From: Roseovarius sp. EL26
GTDB taxonomy: Bacteria > Pseudomonadota > Alphaproteobacteria > Rhodobacterales > Rhodobacteraceae
NCBI RefSeq assembly: GCF_900327775.1
Contig: NZ_OUMZ01000005.1
Span: 558,001 to 622,000, forward strand
DNA: 64,000 nt
Direction: 5' to 3'
Part shown: in pieces, positions 8,719-22,349 of the stretch
Numbering within the stretch: position 1 is the stretch's first letter
How the letters are laid out: the number at the start of each line of letters is the position of its first letter
Made by a program: the position numbers and the translations under genes
Notes under the pieces: generated by a model
The model's input: the letters and a program-made list of their open reading frames with translations, nothing else
Told to the model about the DNA's origin: nothing
The model's database searches: none

Positions 8719-8747
8719 TTGGAATGTCAACAAAGCTGACGTATTAT
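8719..8747 (+). promoter_or_regulatory. Candidate sigma-70 promoter of petP-petR
   Basis: TTGGAA (8719-8724) and TATTAT (8742-8747) are separated by exactly 17 bases and lie 34 bases upstream of the petP start. Confidence 0.45.
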
Positions 8748-8780
8748 CGTGTTGTAAAGTGTAAGTAACCGGGGTGCAGG

Positions 8781-9278
8781 ATGGCCAGCAGATCAAGCGG
8801 TGACGATCTTCTCTTTCTAACGGATGAAAAGTTGAGGCAGGGGATCGAAGCGATGTTTTTTGCCTATCGCGGCTTTACGGCGGATCCTGATCGCATTCTA
8901 GAAACCATGGCTTACGGGCGGGCCCATCACCGGGCTATCCACTTCATTTCACGCAGCCCAGGCACAACGGTCAACAACCTGCTGAGCATTCTTGGTGTGA
9001 CCAAGCAATCATTGAACCGGGTGTTGCGTACACTGGTTGAAGATGGGTTGGTTGAAAGCCGGGTGGGAAAGTCGGATAAACGGGAACGTAACCTGCTTTT
9101 GACAGAAGCAGGCGAAGCGCTTGAAAAGAAACTGAGTGATGCGCAACGTGTTCGGATGCGAACCGCGTATCGCAATGCAGGCCCAGAAGCCGTGGCCGGA
9201 TTTCGTGCGGTTCTGGAGCAGATGATGGATGCGAAGATGCGCCGGCATTATCAGGCCATCAGGGAGAAAGACGTATGA
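8781..9278 (+). CDS. petP: MarR-family transcriptional regulator, PetP-like
   Basis: A 165-residue winged-helix MarR protein. The DNA-binding region spans about residues 55-120 (NNLLSILGVTKQSLNRVLRTL as recognition helix, then the DKRERNLLLTEAG wing). Its stop overlaps the start of an OmpR-type response regulator by four bases (ATGA). The MarR plus response-regulator pairing without a histidine kinase gene matches the PetP-PetR arrangement known from Rhodobacter, where PetR is needed for respiratory and photosynthetic growth. The bc1 genes are not adjacent here. A GGGGTGCAGG stretch precedes the ATG. Confidence 0.8.
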   Translation: MASRSSGDDLLFLTDEKLRQGIEAMFFAYRGFTADPDRILETMAYGRAHHRAIHFISRSPGTTVNNLLSILGVTKQSLNRVLRTLVEDGLVESRVGKSDKRERNLLLTEAGEALEKKLSDAQRVRMRTAYRNAGPEAVAGFRAVLEQMMDAKMRRHYQAIREKDV

Positions 9279-9976
9279 GTGAACCAGCCCCCCACCTGTT
9301 AATTGTGGATGACGATGAACGTATCCGTGGATTGCTGCGCAAGTTTTTGGCGCGTAACGGCTTTCTGGTTTCTATCGCCCGCGACTCTGCCCATGCACGG
9401 CGGATCCTGTCGGGCTTGGAGTTCGATCTGATCGTGATGGACGTGATGATGCCGGGTGAAGACGGTGTTGCGCTGACGCGTAGCCTACGTGAAAATCTGC
9501 AAACGCCGATCCTGCTGCTGACTGCCAAAGGCGATACTGATGATCGTATCGCCGGGCTTGAAGCGGGTGCGGATGATTACTTGCCAAAACCGTTTGAGCC
9601 TAAAGAGCTGTTGCTACGGATCAACGCCATTCTGCGCCGGATGCCCGAGCCGGAACCAGAACAGGTGGCACCCAAGGTGCTGAACATGGGGCCAGTGCGA
9701 TTTGATATCGAACGGGTCGAGATGATGCGCGGCGAAGAGTCTGTGCGCCTCACGGCGACCGAGGTACAGTTGATGCGGATCTTTGCCGAGCACTTACGCG
9801 AACCAGTAAGCCGCGCCAAGTTGGTCGAGGATCTTGGCCGCGATAAGGGACAGGCACAAGAACGCGCGGTGGATGTGCAAATTACACGCCTGCGTCGCAA
9901 GATCGAAACTGACCCAAAACAACCGCGCTATCTGCAAACGGTGCGCGGTGAGGGGTATATGCTGATCCCGGATTAA
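9275..9976 (+). CDS. petR: OmpR-type response regulator, PetR-like
   Basis: A 233-residue two-domain response regulator. The receiver domain (1-120) has the acidic pocket VDDDE (11-15), the phospho-acceptor D56 in VMDVMMPGEDG, the Thr in LLTAKGD and the conserved K105 in DDYLPKPF. The C-terminal winged-helix (about 135-230) shows the RAVDVQITRLRRKIE recognition region and the GEGYML ending. It is translationally coupled to the MarR gene through a four-base overlap. No sensor kinase lies nearby, so the phosphodonor is unknown. Confidence 0.85.
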   Translation: MSEPAPHLLIVDDDERIRGLLRKFLARNGFLVSIARDSAHARRILSGLEFDLIVMDVMMPGEDGVALTRSLRENLQTPILLLTAKGDTDDRIAGLEAGADDYLPKPFEPKELLLRINAILRRMPEPEPEQVAPKVLNMGPVRFDIERVEMMRGEESVRLTATEVQLMRIFAEHLREPVSRAKLVEDLGRDKGQAQERAVDVQITRLRRKIETDPKQPRYLQTVRGEGYMLIPD

Positions 9977-9981
9977 AGCGG

Positions 9982-10827
9982 TTATCTGGCGTAGCGCAAC
10001 AACGCTGCGCCAATCAAGGTCAGCATAGTCGAGAGCAGCTTGGCCAGATCCAGGCGCTCCTTAAGGAAGAAAACACCGATGAACAGGGCAAAGATGATGC
10101 TGGTTTCGCGCAGGGCGGTGACCACGGCAATAGGGGCTTGCGTAAAGGCCCATGTAATCAGCGCATACGCGATGAACGATGCGCTGCCTCCGATCAGAAA
10201 GATCTTACGTCCACGAGTGAAGACCGCCCTAAATGTACCCGGTGAACGGGCGGCAATATAGAGTGCCATCAACAGGCTGTTGCCCAGCGCCAGCCACGCG
10301 AAAAAGCCCAATGACGTTCCTGAAACACGCGCGCCCAATCCATCAATCAGTGAATAAGAGGCGATAAATCCACCAGTGGTCAGGGCCATAAACGCGGCCT
10401 TGGCATTGCGTTGACCGTCAGCGCGACGCACCAATGTCAGGCTAATAATGCCGATGCCAATCAACGCGATTGCCAGTAACTCTGAAACGCTAAGCGTGAC
10501 GCCCAAAATCGCAACGGAAATTGCAGCGACGATCAATGGGGCCGAGCCGCGGGCAATTGGATAAACTTGCGTCAGATCGCCAAGCTTATAGGATTGAAGC
10601 AAAAATATCTGATAGCCAAAGTGCAAACCAATGCCTGCAAATAGATAGGGCAGGGATGCCACAGCAGGAAGTGGCACAAACGCCAAGGCCAACACAGCAA
10701 ACGGTGCGTGTCCAAACACAACGGCGGCCATGCTGGTCAGCTTGTCATCGCTGCCTTTGACCATCGCGTTCCATGAGGCATGCAAAAGCGCCGCCCCGAT
10801 TATTGCAAGAAAAACAATCAGGGACAT
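9982..10827 (-). CDS. EamA-family (DMT superfamily) membrane transporter
   Basis: A 281-residue inner-membrane protein with about ten hydrophobic helices arranged as two EamA repeats (about 1-135 and 145-280). The conserved start LLHASWNAMVK and the C-terminal IIFALFIGVFFLKERL segment are typical of drug/metabolite exporters. The substrate cannot be deduced. It converges on petR with only five bases between the stops and lies just downstream of aroC on the same strand, so the two may be co-transcribed. Confidence 0.8.
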   Translation of the reverse strand: MSLIVFLAIIGAALLHASWNAMVKGSDDKLTSMAAVVFGHAPFAVLALAFVPLPAVASLPYLFAGIGLHFGYQIFLLQSYKLGDLTQVYPIARGSAPLIVAAISVAILGVTLSVSELLAIALIGIGIISLTLVRRADGQRNAKAAFMALTTGGFIASYSLIDGLGARVSGTSLGFFAWLALGNSLLMALYIAARSPGTFRAVFTRGRKIFLIGGSASFIAYALITWAFTQAPIAVVTALRETSIIFALFIGVFFLKERLDLAKLLSTMLTLIGAALLRYAR

Positions 10828-10847
10828 GGGCGTTTCCTTATCTACGT

Positions 10848-11951
10848 TTAACCGATGCTGCCGCGCGGGCCGTCGCCGACCTGACCGCGATGCAGCAGCA
10901 GATGGTCAAGAACGACGCAGGCCATCATTGCCTCGGCCACGGGCACAGCGCGGATACCGACGCAGGGGTCGTGGCGGCCTTTTGTGATCACTTCGGTCGG
11001 GCTGCCATCGATGCGGATCGATTTGCGTGGTGTCAGAATGGATGATGTGGGTTTGACGGCAAAGCGTACGACCACGTCTTGTCCGGTGGAGATACCACCC
11101 AAAATGCCGCCCGAATGGTTTGAGCTATATTCAGGGCCGTTGTCGCCCATGTAAATCTCGTCGGCGTTTTCGGTGCCTTTGAGGCGGGCGGCGGCCATGC
11201 CTTCGCCAATCTCAACCCCTTTGACGGCATTGATTGACATCATCGCGGCGGCCAGGTCTGTATCAAGCTTGCCATAAATCGGCGCGCCCAGACCGGCAGG
11301 GATGTTGCGGGCGACAACCTCGATCTCAGCGCCAACAGAGTTATGGTCTTTACGGATGGCTTGCAGGTAGGCTTCCCATTCGGGGGCGGCCTCGGCGTCG
11401 GGAATCCAGAAATCATTGCCTTCAATGGCGTCCCAGTCAAACCGGCTGCGATCAATTTCCAGATCGCCCATGCGGGTCATGTAGCCTTTGATCTCAACAT
11501 TAGGGGCCAGTTCTGCCAACGCGGCACGGGCCAAACCACCTGCGGCGACGCGGGCTGCGGTTTCACGGGCAGAGCTGCGACCACCGCCGCGCGGGTCACG
11601 CAGGCCGTATTTTTGGTGGTAGGTAATGTCGGCATGACCGGGGCGAAAGGTCTTGGCAATCTCGCCGTAATCCTTGGAACGCTGATCGGTGTTCTTGATC
11701 ATCAGCTGCACCGGCGTGCCGGTGGTTTGCCCTTCGTACACACCAGATAGGATTTCCACTGCGTCAGGTTCATTGCGCTGCGTGGTGTTTTTGTTCTGGC
11801 CGGGGCGGCGTTTATCAAGCCATTGTTGCAACATCTCTGGCGTGATCGGCACACCCGGAGGGCAGCCGTCAACCGTAGCGCCCAAAGCGGGTCCATGGCT
11901 TTCACCCCAAGTGGTGACACGGAAGAGATGACCAAATGTATTCAGGCTCAT
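10848..11951 (-). CDS. aroC: Chorismate synthase
   Basis: A 367-residue enzyme for the last shikimate-pathway step, conversion of EPSP to chorismate with reduced FMN. Conserved signatures are visible: N-terminal [18 protein letters not shown], the central [14 protein letters not shown] with the [11 protein letters not shown] segment, and C-terminal [11 protein letters not shown]. The start at 11951 is chosen because AAAGGAG lies upstream at the right distance and [11 protein letters not shown] is the family's normal N terminus; an upstream in-frame extension of 37 residues is not typical. aroA lies 2 kb away on the other strand. Confidence 0.95.
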   Translation of the reverse strand: MSLNTFGHLFRVTTWGESHGPALGATVDGCPPGVPITPEMLQQWLDKRRPGQNKNTTQRNEPDAVEILSGVYEGQTTGTPVQLMIKNTDQRSKDYGEIAKTFRPGHADITYHQKYGLRDPRGGGRSSARETAARVAAGGLARAALAELAPNVEIKGYMTRMGDLEIDRSRFDWDAIEGNDFWIPDAEAAPEWEAYLQAIRKDHNSVGAEIEVVARNIPAGLGAPIYGKLDTDLAAAMMSINAVKGVEIGEGMAAARLKGTENADEIYMGDNGPEYSSNHSGGILGGISTGQDVVVRFAVKPTSSILTPRKSIRIDGSPTEVITKGRHDPCVGIRAVPVAEAMMACVVLDHLLLHRGQVGDGPRGSIG

Positions 11952-12108
11952 ATGCGGCGCTCCTTTGAGAGCGGTGTATCGCTGTGTGCGCTGTGCCTCA
12001 AGTGGTTTTAGGTAATCTGCTTTGTGGCTTTGATAAGGATTTACCAGTGGAGGATGCTGCAATGCATCCGGGGACCGCTCAGAGCCAGATCAAACATACC
12101 GGGAATGG

Positions 12109-12627
12109 CTATAGTGCGGAAAGAATTAAGGCCGCCAATCCGAAACACAACCCCACGACTAGAACAATCGAGCGCCAGCCGGGCACATCGAGGTATGATT
12201 TATGTGGTTTTCGAGGGTTGTAAAAAACAGTTACATTGGCCCCCTCATGCCGCTCTATTCCACGAAATTGATATTTTAGGAGCGCGCGCAAATTGTGGGT
12301 GACAGACACGTACCATGCATTCAGGCGATCACTTTCATAAGTCACGCCATTAACGGAATAGCTGTAACGTACCATAGCTATATATTCGCGTTCATCAGTT
12401 GAAGTGGCGCCCATGCCAGAACCTTCAATTCCTTCCTCGTGCAATACGCCGACGACGCTTGGCCAACGGCTGAGCCAGAACATGCGAACAAACGCAATTA
12501 CCGCCATCAACGCAAAATAGCCGGCGGCTCCCAGAATGATGGCATCACGATCACCCGAAAAAAGCTGTTCCAGAAAAGTGTTCATGATAAAGAAATAGTA
12601 ATGAGCATCAGATGATTTAACTCCCAA
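12109..12627 (-). CDS. Small membrane protein with a DUF3592-like domain
   Basis: Up to 172 residues, with a hydrophobic helix near the N terminus (IILGAAGYFALMAVIAFVRMFWL), a hydrophilic central part (SVNGVTYESDRL followed by VTVFYNPRKPHKSYLD) and a C-terminal helix (IVLVVGLCFGLAALILSAL). This topology and the FYNPxxP pattern resemble DUF3592 proteins of unknown function. Neither the TTG at 12627 nor the ATG at 12585 has a good ribosome site, so the start is uncertain. Confidence 0.65.
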   Translation of the reverse strand: MGVKSSDAHYYFFIMNTFLEQLFSGDRDAIILGAAGYFALMAVIAFVRMFWLSRWPSVVGVLHEEGIEGSGMGATSTDEREYIAMVRYSYSVNGVTYESDRLNAWYVSVTHNLRALLKYQFRGIERHEGANVTVFYNPRKPHKSYLDVPGWRSIVLVVGLCFGLAALILSAL

Positions 12628-12803
12628 ATGAATGTTTTATTACCACTGCCTTAAGTTACCATATAAGACGCCTTATACACGAGGGAACGTTGGCGTGGTG
12701 CGGTTAAATTTTCCGTGAGCTGCAATGCCGGCTAAGTCCCGCATATCCGTCTTTGCGCAATAAAAGCTGGCTCCTAAGTGCATTCTTGCTGTAGGCGGGC
12801 ACC

Positions 12804-13448
12804 ATGTCTGATTATTCCCCCCCCGATACGCCGCTTGATGTCCTGCATGAGGATTATGAAATTGTTGCCGTCAACAAACCTGAGGGGTTGTTGTCCGTTC
12901 CGGGGCGGGGAGAACATTTGGCGGATTGCCTGCTGACCCGCGTGCAAGAGGCGTTTCCGACAGCACTTTTGGTGCATCGGTTGGACCGCGATACATCAGG
13001 CGTGATGGTGTTTGGCCTGACGCCACATGCGCAGCGCTCATTGTCGATGCAGTTTGAGACCCGCAAAACCAAAAAGACATATGTCGCGCGAGTTGAGGGA
13101 ACGCTGCAGGACAAGGTCGGGACCATTGATCTTCCGCTTATTGTGGATTGGGAAAATCGCCCGCGTCAAATGGTTTGCCATGAGACGGGTAAAGAGGCGA
13201 TCACTGATTGGCGGGTTTTGAAAACCACAAAGGATGAGACCCGTGTGCGGTTACTGCCGCACACCGGCCGGAGCCATCAGTTACGCGTGCATATGCTGGC
13301 GCTGGGGCATCCGATTCTGGGGGATCCGCTTTATGCCGAGGGCGCGGCTGCTGAGCATGAGCGGATGATGCTCCATGCACAGGAATTGCGGGTAAACCAC
13401 CCTGAAAGCGGACGTGGCATGTCGTTTCGGGCGAAAGTGCCGTTCTGA
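12804..13448 (+). CDS. RluA-family 23S/tRNA pseudouridine synthase
   Basis: A 214-residue pseudouridine synthase of the RluA/RsuA-like fold, isomerising uridines in rRNA or tRNA. The catalytic motif HRLDRDTSGVMVFG (about residues 52-65) contains the nucleophilic Asp. The TKKTYVARVEG strand, the GRSHQLRVHMLALGHPILGDPLY signature and the C-terminal MLHAQELRVNHP region all follow in order. There is no N-terminal S4 domain, consistent with the short RluA type. Target site is not determinable here. Confidence 0.88.
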   Translation: MSDYSPPDTPLDVLHEDYEIVAVNKPEGLLSVPGRGEHLADCLLTRVQEAFPTALLVHRLDRDTSGVMVFGLTPHAQRSLSMQFETRKTKKTYVARVEGTLQDKVGTIDLPLIVDWENRPRQMVCHETGKEAITDWRVLKTTKDETRVRLLPHTGRSHQLRVHMLALGHPILGDPLYAEGAAAEHERMMLHAQELRVNHPESGRGMSFRAKVPF

Positions 13449-13523
13449 TCGTTGATGCTCTCTTGCCCCTTGCCGATAGATCGGGCAGGGAATGCGTGAA
13501 AATCTATCAAAGGACATCAGACC

Positions 13524-13880
13524 ATGAGCGATATCGTACGCCACCACACCGGACAGCGGTCCAGCAAGATCGTATCTTACAACGGCGTGATCTATCTGAC
13601 GGGTCAGGTCGATGACACGCATGAGGATGCCGCGGGGCAAACCCGTGCCTGTCTGGAGAAGGTCGAGGCCCTGTTGGAAGAAGCGGGATCAGACAAGACC
13701 CGGATCTTGCACACAACGATCTGGTTGGCTGACATCAACGATTTTGCTGAGATGAATTCGGTATGGGACAACTGGGTTGCTCCCGGCCATGCGCCTGCAC
13801 GTGCTTGCGGTGAATCCAAACTGGCGCGGCCAGTGCTCAAAGTTGAGTTTCTGGTGATTGCGGCAGAAGGCAAAGCATAA
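13524..13880 (+). CDS. RidA (YjgF/YER057c/UK114) family protein
   Basis: A 118-residue single-domain protein. RidA proteins hydrolyse reactive 2-imino/2-aminoacrylate intermediates released by PLP enzymes. The family signature near the C terminus (PGHAPARACGESKLARPVLKVEFLVIAA) contains the conserved Arg and Cys-Gly-Glu region that binds the carboxylate. It stands alone downstream of the pseudouridine synthase gene, preceded by an AAAGGACATCAGACC ribosome-site region. Confidence 0.88.
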   Translation: MSDIVRHHTGQRSSKIVSYNGVIYLTGQVDDTHEDAAGQTRACLEKVEALLEEAGSDKTRILHTTIWLADINDFAEMNSVWDNWVAPGHAPARACGESKLARPVLKVEFLVIAAEGKA

Positions 13881-13964
13881 ATAAAACCTGCCTGCAATGC
13901 TGATGGACGCGGCCAAGTGGTTGCGCTATCAGATCGGTGGAATTCTATCTTGAAAGGCGCGCCC

Positions 13965-15311
13965 ATGTCTGGCCACGGCACCCCCATCCCGATGACGTCG
14001 TATAAATCATCCGGCCTGTCCGGGGTGGCAGATGTACCTGGGGACAAGTCGATCTCGCATCGATCACTGATTTTGGGTGCGATGGCCGTGGGTGAAACCA
14101 AGATCACAGGCTTGCTGGAAGGTGAGGACGTGCTGGACACGGCCAAGGCAATGCAGGCTTTTGGTGCGGAAGTGACCAAGCATGAAGATGGGTCGTGGTC
14201 CGTGCATGGCGTTGGGGTTGGTGGTTTTGCTGAGCCTGATCAGGTGATGGATTGTGGCAACTCGGGCACTGGTGTGCGCCTTATTATGGGCGCGATGGCG
14301 ACCTGCCCGATCTCGGTGACCTTCACTGGTGATGCCAGTCTGAACAAACGGCCAATGGCGCGGGTCACTGATCCGCTGGCATTGTTCGGGGCGCAGACGG
14401 TTGGGCGTTCTGGTGGGCGTTTGCCGATGACGATTGTTGGGGCCGAAAGCCCCGTGCCAGTGAATTACACCGTGCCGGTGCCGTCGGCACAGGTTAAATC
14501 AGCGGTGTTGCTGGCGGGTTTGAATGCGCCAGGCCAGACCGTGGTGATCGAACAGGAAGCCACGCGAGACCATACAGAGCGGATGCTGGCGGGCTTTGGC
14601 GCTGAGATCAGCACAGAAGAGACCAATGATGGTCGGGTGATCACCCTGACAGGTCAGCCCGAGCTGAAGCCGCAAACCATTGCGGTGCCGCGTGATCCGT
14701 CAAGTGCAGCCTTTCCGGTTTGTGCAGCGTTGATCACCGAAGGGTCGGATGTCTTGGTGCCAAATATTGGCCTGAACCCAACCCGTGCGGGCTTGTTTGA
14801 TACGCTACGCGAGATGGGCGCGGATCTTGTTTATGAAAACATGCGCGAAGAGGGCGGTGAACCTGTTGCCGATCTACGTGCCAAGTATTCGCCTAACATG
14901 AAGGGCATCGAGGTGCCTGAGTGGCGCGCAGCCAGCATGATTGACGAATACCCTGTTCTGTCTGTGGTCGCAGCAAATGCAGAAGGACAGACGGTCATGC
15001 GTGGTGTTAAAGAATTGAGGGTCAAGGAATCCGACCGGATTGATGCGATGGCCCGCGGCCTGCGCGCCAACGGGGTTGAAGTCGACGAAGGCGATGATTG
15101 GTGGATTGTCACAGGCATGGGTATCGGGAATGTTCCGGGCGGCGCAACCTGTGCCAGTCATCTGGATCACCGGATTGCGATGTCGTTCATGGTGCTCGGT
15201 TTTTCCACACAACAGCCCGTCAGCGTGGATGACGGCGGCCCGATTGCGACCTCCTTTCCGATTTTTGAACCTCTGATGACACAGTTGGGGGCTGATATTC
15301 GTAGCGAATAA
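13965..15311 (+). CDS. aroA: 3-phosphoshikimate 1-carboxyvinyltransferase (EPSP synthase)
   Basis: A 448-residue enzyme that joins phosphoenolpyruvate to shikimate 3-phosphate, the sixth shikimate step. Key motifs are [10 protein letters not shown] near the N terminus, [18 protein letters not shown], the [14 protein letters not shown]-binding loop, [10 protein letters not shown] and the [11 protein letters not shown] loop. The loop GNSGTGVR has Thr-Gly where class I enzymes usually have a Gly-Thr-Ala pattern, as in class II-like alphaproteobacterial forms. The ATG at 13965 follows AAAGG; an upstream GTG at 13917 would add 16 atypical residues. Confidence 0.94.
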   Translation: MSGHGTPIPMTSYKSSGLSGVADVPGDKSISHRSLILGAMAVGETKITGLLEGEDVLDTAKAMQAFGAEVTKHEDGSWSVHGVGVGGFAEPDQVMDCGNSGTGVRLIMGAMATCPISVTFTGDASLNKRPMARVTDPLALFGAQTVGRSGGRLPMTIVGAESPVPVNYTVPVPSAQVKSAVLLAGLNAPGQTVVIEQEATRDHTERMLAGFGAEISTEETNDGRVITLTGQPELKPQTIAVPRDPSSAAFPVCAALITEGSDVLVPNIGLNPTRAGLFDTLREMGADLVYENMREEGGEPVADLRAKYSPNMKGIEVPEWRAASMIDEYPVLSVVAANAEGQTVMRGVKELRVKESDRIDAMARGLRANGVEVDEGDDWWIVTGMGIGNVPGGATCASHLDHRIAMSFMVLGFSTQQPVSVDDGGPIATSFPIFEPLMTQLGADIRSE

Positions 15312-15388
15312 CGGAATGGGGCTTTGCCAACTTCGGTAGACGTTGTAGTTGAGAAGTCATGTTCTTTGCTTCCTAGGGCTGAACGGCG

Positions 15389-16096
15389 ATGACGGATTTT
15401 TTCGATTTCTTGCATTATGTGCCCCCTTATGATCTCGATGAAGCAGGTGTTTATCGTCTGAACCAGCGTTATCGTTTGATTGTCGAGCCCTTTGCTTCGG
15501 ATCTAAAAAATGCGCGGGTTCTTGACTTGGCTTGCCATGATGGGCGGTGGTCTTATGCCCTTGCAGCAGCAGGAGCGCGAGAGGTGACCGGTGTCGAAGC
15601 GCGTCAGGAACTGGTTGACCGGTTTGCAGGATTTCCGGAAATAAATTTCAAACCAAATGTAAAGCTGCTCTGTGGTGACATTTTTGATGTCATGGAGAAA
15701 ATGGTTGTGGACGGCATGCAATTTGACGTGATTGCAGTCTATGGGATTTTCTATCACATCATGGACCACATGCGGCTGCTGAAACTGTGCCAGAAGCTTG
15801 AACCGAAACTGATCATTATCGATGGCGAATTTATTGAAGCCAACAATGGTATGATTCAATTGGTTCTGGAAAACACTGAAAATGTGCTCAACGCGACGCC
15901 AATATCGGGCAACTTATCGCAGACGGTTGTAGGGATACCCAGCCGCCAAGCCACGGAAATGATGGCCGAGGCTATAGGTTACGAATTGGCGTGGCTTGAT
16001 AAAGAACGAATATTGGGCCGGGATCGTCAGGGTATGCACGACTATTTTCGAAAAGCGCGAAAGGTGAGGAGCACCTGTACGCTCAGAACGTCGTAA
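15389..16096 (+). CDS. SAM-dependent class I methyltransferase of unknown substrate
   Basis: A 235-residue Rossmann-fold methyltransferase. Motif I appears as VLDLACHDGRWSYALAAAGA (about residues 44-63), followed by the acidic residue in GVEARQEL that binds the SAM ribose, and a motif IV-like region FDVIAVYGIFYHI. These elements indicate cytoplasmic methyl transfer from SAM, but the acceptor cannot be inferred. It has no obvious partner gene and lies between aroA and a convergent VanZ-like gene. Confidence 0.75.
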   Translation: MTDFFDFLHYVPPYDLDEAGVYRLNQRYRLIVEPFASDLKNARVLDLACHDGRWSYALAAAGAREVTGVEARQELVDRFAGFPEINFKPNVKLLCGDIFDVMEKMVVDGMQFDVIAVYGIFYHIMDHMRLLKLCQKLEPKLIIIDGEFIEANNGMIQLVLENTENVLNATPISGNLSQTVVGIPSRQATEMMAEAIGYELAWLDKERILGRDRQGMHDYFRKARKVRSTCTLRTS

Positions 16097-16104
16097 TTGC
16101 TGAT

Positions 16105-16440
16105 TTAGTTGCGGATGCTGTGACGGATTAAGCCCGGGAGGGCGCCGGTCATAGCGCCCAAGCCGTCGGCTATTAAATCGCCCAGCTCTGCGCCCCGTCC
16201 GAACATGGGCTGTATCAGTTCGATTATACCGCCATAGCAAATGGCAAGCGGCACCAGCCACAATACTGCCTGAGGGCGGACCCAACCCATGGGCAGGGTC
16301 AAAAACGCAAACGCCAAGAAATGCACTTGTTTGTCGTTCAATATCCAAGGATCGCTTGACGAGCCGGGGGGCTTGAGCGTGCCATAGGCTATGAGCAGGG
16401 CAATGGCGCAGGTGAGCACAAGGGCGATTGGGTTTTTCAT
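16105..16440 (-). CDS. VanZ-like small membrane protein
   Basis: A 111-residue inner-membrane protein with three or four hydrophobic helices. The segment LNDKQVHFLAFAFLTLPMGW with its conserved His and the later GGIIELIQPMFGRGAELGDLIADGLGAMTGA with E-x-x-Q and D-x-x-x-D/N spacing is the VanZ-like pattern. Function of the family outside teicoplanin resistance is poorly known. It converges on the methyltransferase gene with only eight bases between stops. Confidence 0.7.
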   Translation of the reverse strand: MKNPIALVLTCAIALLIAYGTLKPPGSSSDPWILNDKQVHFLAFAFLTLPMGWVRPQAVLWLVPLAICYGGIIELIQPMFGRGAELGDLIADGLGAMTGALPGLIRHSIRN

Positions 16441-16531
16441 TGGTGCGACATATAACGATCTGATGACGTGAGAAAGCCAGATTATTAAGGTACCAATTCC
16501 GTCGTTTTTTATGAAAGTTCAGGAGGCGAAA

Positions 16532-16996
16532 TTGTCAGAAATCCCAATCCGTTCGTTTATGGTATCTTTGATCGTCCTACGAAAAGTAGAGACCGAAGCT
16601 GAGGTGTTACTGCTGAAGCGGACGCAGACGCTTACCGGTGAGTGGTGTCAGGTTGCGGGTGGCATTGAGGGAAACGAGACCGCCTGGCAGGCAGCGTTGC
16701 GTGAGTTGATGGAAGAAACTGGGTTGTCGGCGCTCAAGCTATATTCTGCAGATATATGTGAGCAATTTTATGAGGCGGACCGCGATGCAATCACGATGGC
16801 GGCGGTGTTTGTCGCAATTGTCGGTGATAATGATGTGATATCATTGAACCACGAGCATAGTGATTTTCAATGGGTCTCATTTGAGCAGGCCAGAGATATG
16901 GTGCCATTTGCGGGGCAGCGAAATGTATTGCGGCACGTCGAAGAAGAGATTGTCAATCGCCCAGTCCATCCACAACTTCTATTGTTTGAAGGGTGA
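16532..16996 (+). CDS. Nudix hydrolase
   Basis: A 154-residue Nudix pyrophosphohydrolase acting on nucleoside-diphosphate-linked substrates. The full 23-residue Nudix box is present: G-x5-E, then seven residues, then REL-M-EE-T-GL (GGIEGNE...RELMEETGL). The TTG at 16532 is proposed as the start because AGGAGG lies five bases upstream; the upstream in-frame ATG at 16511 has no ribosome site of its own and overlaps this Shine-Dalgarno. Substrate is not predictable. Confidence 0.82.
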   Translation: MSEIPIRSFMVSLIVLRKVETEAEVLLLKRTQTLTGEWCQVAGGIEGNETAWQAALRELMEETGLSALKLYSADICEQFYEADRDAITMAAVFVAIVGDNDVISLNHEHSDFQWVSFEQARDMVPFAGQRNVLRHVEEEIVNRPVHPQLLLFEG

Positions 16997-17377
16997 CACG
17001 TTGAGATCCGAATCTATGGCCGTTTGAGTGTATGATTTCTGGCGGCATAACCCCAAAGAGGTATGCGCATCTTTGGGTGTCTCGGGCGTGATATCGCTAA
17101 CGATGAGAAGGCTTCAAACAGGAGGAATCGCTGAAAACATGTGGAAAGCAGCGCTTTTTCAAGATTTAAATTCGGCACATTCGGTCGCACTCTGGTTATC
17201 TAGCTGAAAAGTAACAATATTCACTGCCTAGAAGACTGGGCTAACTGGCTTGCGAGGTGAGCGCGGCTCTGCTACACCCACGCGGAAAATCGGTGTTCCT
17301 TACGGTGCGCTGTGTTTAAACGCCCCCGGAGCCAGCCGCTAAGAGCTACAGCCGGGGCCAATATCGGAAGGGTGGAC
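16997..17377. other. Intergenic region upstream of the F1 ATP synthase operon
   Basis: No gene is supported here. A hairpin with eight-base arms CCCAAAGA/TCTTTGGG at 17052-17077 may end the Nudix transcript but lacks a T-run. The remainder should hold the atp promoter; no clear -35/-10 pair was identified. A 21-codon ORF at about 17139 with a distant AGGAGG was judged unconvincing. Confidence 0.4.
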
Positions 17378-17938
17378 GTGTCCGAACCAGCTTCGATCTC
17401 ATCTGGCATTGCTGACCGCTATGCCACCGCGATCTTCGAAATTTCGAAAGAGTCCAGCTCTTTGACGAAACTCGAGAAGAATTTAACTGATCTTGCCGCG
17501 GCACTGGACGACAGTGCCGAGCTGCGCGACCTGATCCAGAGCCCGGTTGTGCCTCGTGCAGAACAAGGGGCTGCGATTGCTGCGGTTGGCAAGAAAATGA
17601 AACTAGTTCCCGAGCTGCAAAACGGCCTGAACCTGATGGCGCAAAAGCGCCGTCTGTTTGTTCTGCCGCAGCTAGTTGCGCAACTAAGCGCGCGCATCGC
17701 CGAGGATAAAGGCGAAGTGACTGCTGAAGTGACCAGTGCTAAGGCGCTGACCAAGACGCAGTCCGAAAAACTGGCCAAAACGCTGAAAGCGCGCGTTGGC
17801 AAGGACGTCAAGATTAGTGCGACCGTTGATGAAAGTCTCATCGGCGGTCTTGTCGTTAAGGTGGGCTCGAAAATGATCGATACGTCGATCGCTTCGCGCC
17901 TGAACTCCCTACAGAATGCAATGAAAGAGGTCGGATAA
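17378..17938 (+). CDS. atpH: ATP synthase F1 delta subunit
   Basis: A 186-residue delta (OSCP-type) subunit that links the F1 head to the peripheral stalk. The N-terminal six-helix domain begins [13 protein letters not shown] and the C-terminal part ends with [24 protein letters not shown], a standard family signature. GTG at 17378 is chosen because GGAAGGGTGGAC immediately precedes it and this gives the normal family length; an upstream ATG at 17312 would add 22 basic residues. It is the first gene of the F1 operon. The F0 genes are not present, as is usual in alphaproteobacteria. Confidence 0.92.
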   Translation: MSEPASISSGIADRYATAIFEISKESSSLTKLEKNLTDLAAALDDSAELRDLIQSPVVPRAEQGAAIAAVGKKMKLVPELQNGLNLMAQKRRLFVLPQLVAQLSARIAEDKGEVTAEVTSAKALTKTQSEKLAKTLKARVGKDVKISATVDESLIGGLVVKVGSKMIDTSIASRLNSLQNAMKEVG

Positions 17939-19477
<1,539 letters not shown>

Positions 19478-19489
19478 GGGGAGACAGGC

Positions 19490-21810
<2,321 letters not shown>

Positions 21811-21825
21811 TACTGCGATGTAAGA

Positions 21826-21851
21826 CGGGGCCCCGGTTCACTTGGGCCCCG
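21826..21851 (+). other. Intercistronic hairpin between atpD and atpC
   Basis: CGGGGCCC (21826-21833) pairs perfectly with GGGCCCCG (21844-21851) around a ten-base loop. There is no T-run, so it is more likely an mRNA-stability or processing element than a terminator. Confidence 0.55.
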
Positions 21852-21874
21852 ACGAACATGACAAGGAGGGCCTT

Positions 21875-22300
21875 ATGGCTGACACAGTGCAATTCGATCT
21901 GGTATCGCCCGAGCGCCTGTTGACTTCGGTCGAGGCAACCGAGGTGCAGATCCCCGCATCCGAAGGTGACATGACAGCAATGCCTGATCACTCGCCTCTG
22001 ATCACCACGCTGCGCCCGGGTATCGTCAAAGTAACTGGCAAGACCGGAACCAGCGAATACGTTGTGACCGGCGGTTTTGCCGAAATCAACGGCAGCAGCA
22101 TTTCGATTTTGGCAGAGCGTGCGGTTGCACGTGACACCATGACGAAAGAAGACTTCAAGTCGATGATCGACGAAGCTAATGCCCGTCTGAGCAATGCGCA
22201 AGACGCGTATCAGAATGAGCCTGGCCCGGTTGACGAAGCGGCCAAACTTTTGTCGGACATGGTTGCCATCGGTGACGAGATCGGCCTGAGCGCGAACTAA
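21875..22300 (+). CDS. atpC: ATP synthase F1 epsilon subunit
   Basis: A 141-residue epsilon subunit, the inhibitory central-stalk component. The N-terminal beta-sandwich starts [16 protein letters not shown] and includes [29 protein letters not shown], the family signature; a C-terminal helical part follows. The ATG at 21875 is preceded by AAGGAGG. It closes the F1 operon and is followed within 25 bases by an intrinsic terminator. Confidence 0.95.
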   Translation: MADTVQFDLVSPERLLTSVEATEVQIPASEGDMTAMPDHSPLITTLRPGIVKVTGKTGTSEYVVTGGFAEINGSSISILAERAVARDTMTKEDFKSMIDEANARLSNAQDAYQNEPGPVDEAAKLLSDMVAIGDEIGLSAN

Positions 22301-22321
22301 GACACCATCACATTGTGATGT

Positions 22322-22349
22322 AAAAAGGGGCCTGAGTGGCCCCTTTTTT
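22322..22349 (+). terminator. Intrinsic terminator of the atp operon
   Basis: AAAAAGGGGCC pairs with GGCCCCTTTTT around TGAGT, followed by a run of six T. This is a strong rho-independent terminator. Confidence 0.92.

Noticed and set aside
17139..17205. 21-codon ORF with upstream AGGAGG before the atp operon
   Set aside because: The spacing to the start is 13 bases, too long, and the peptide has no notable features.
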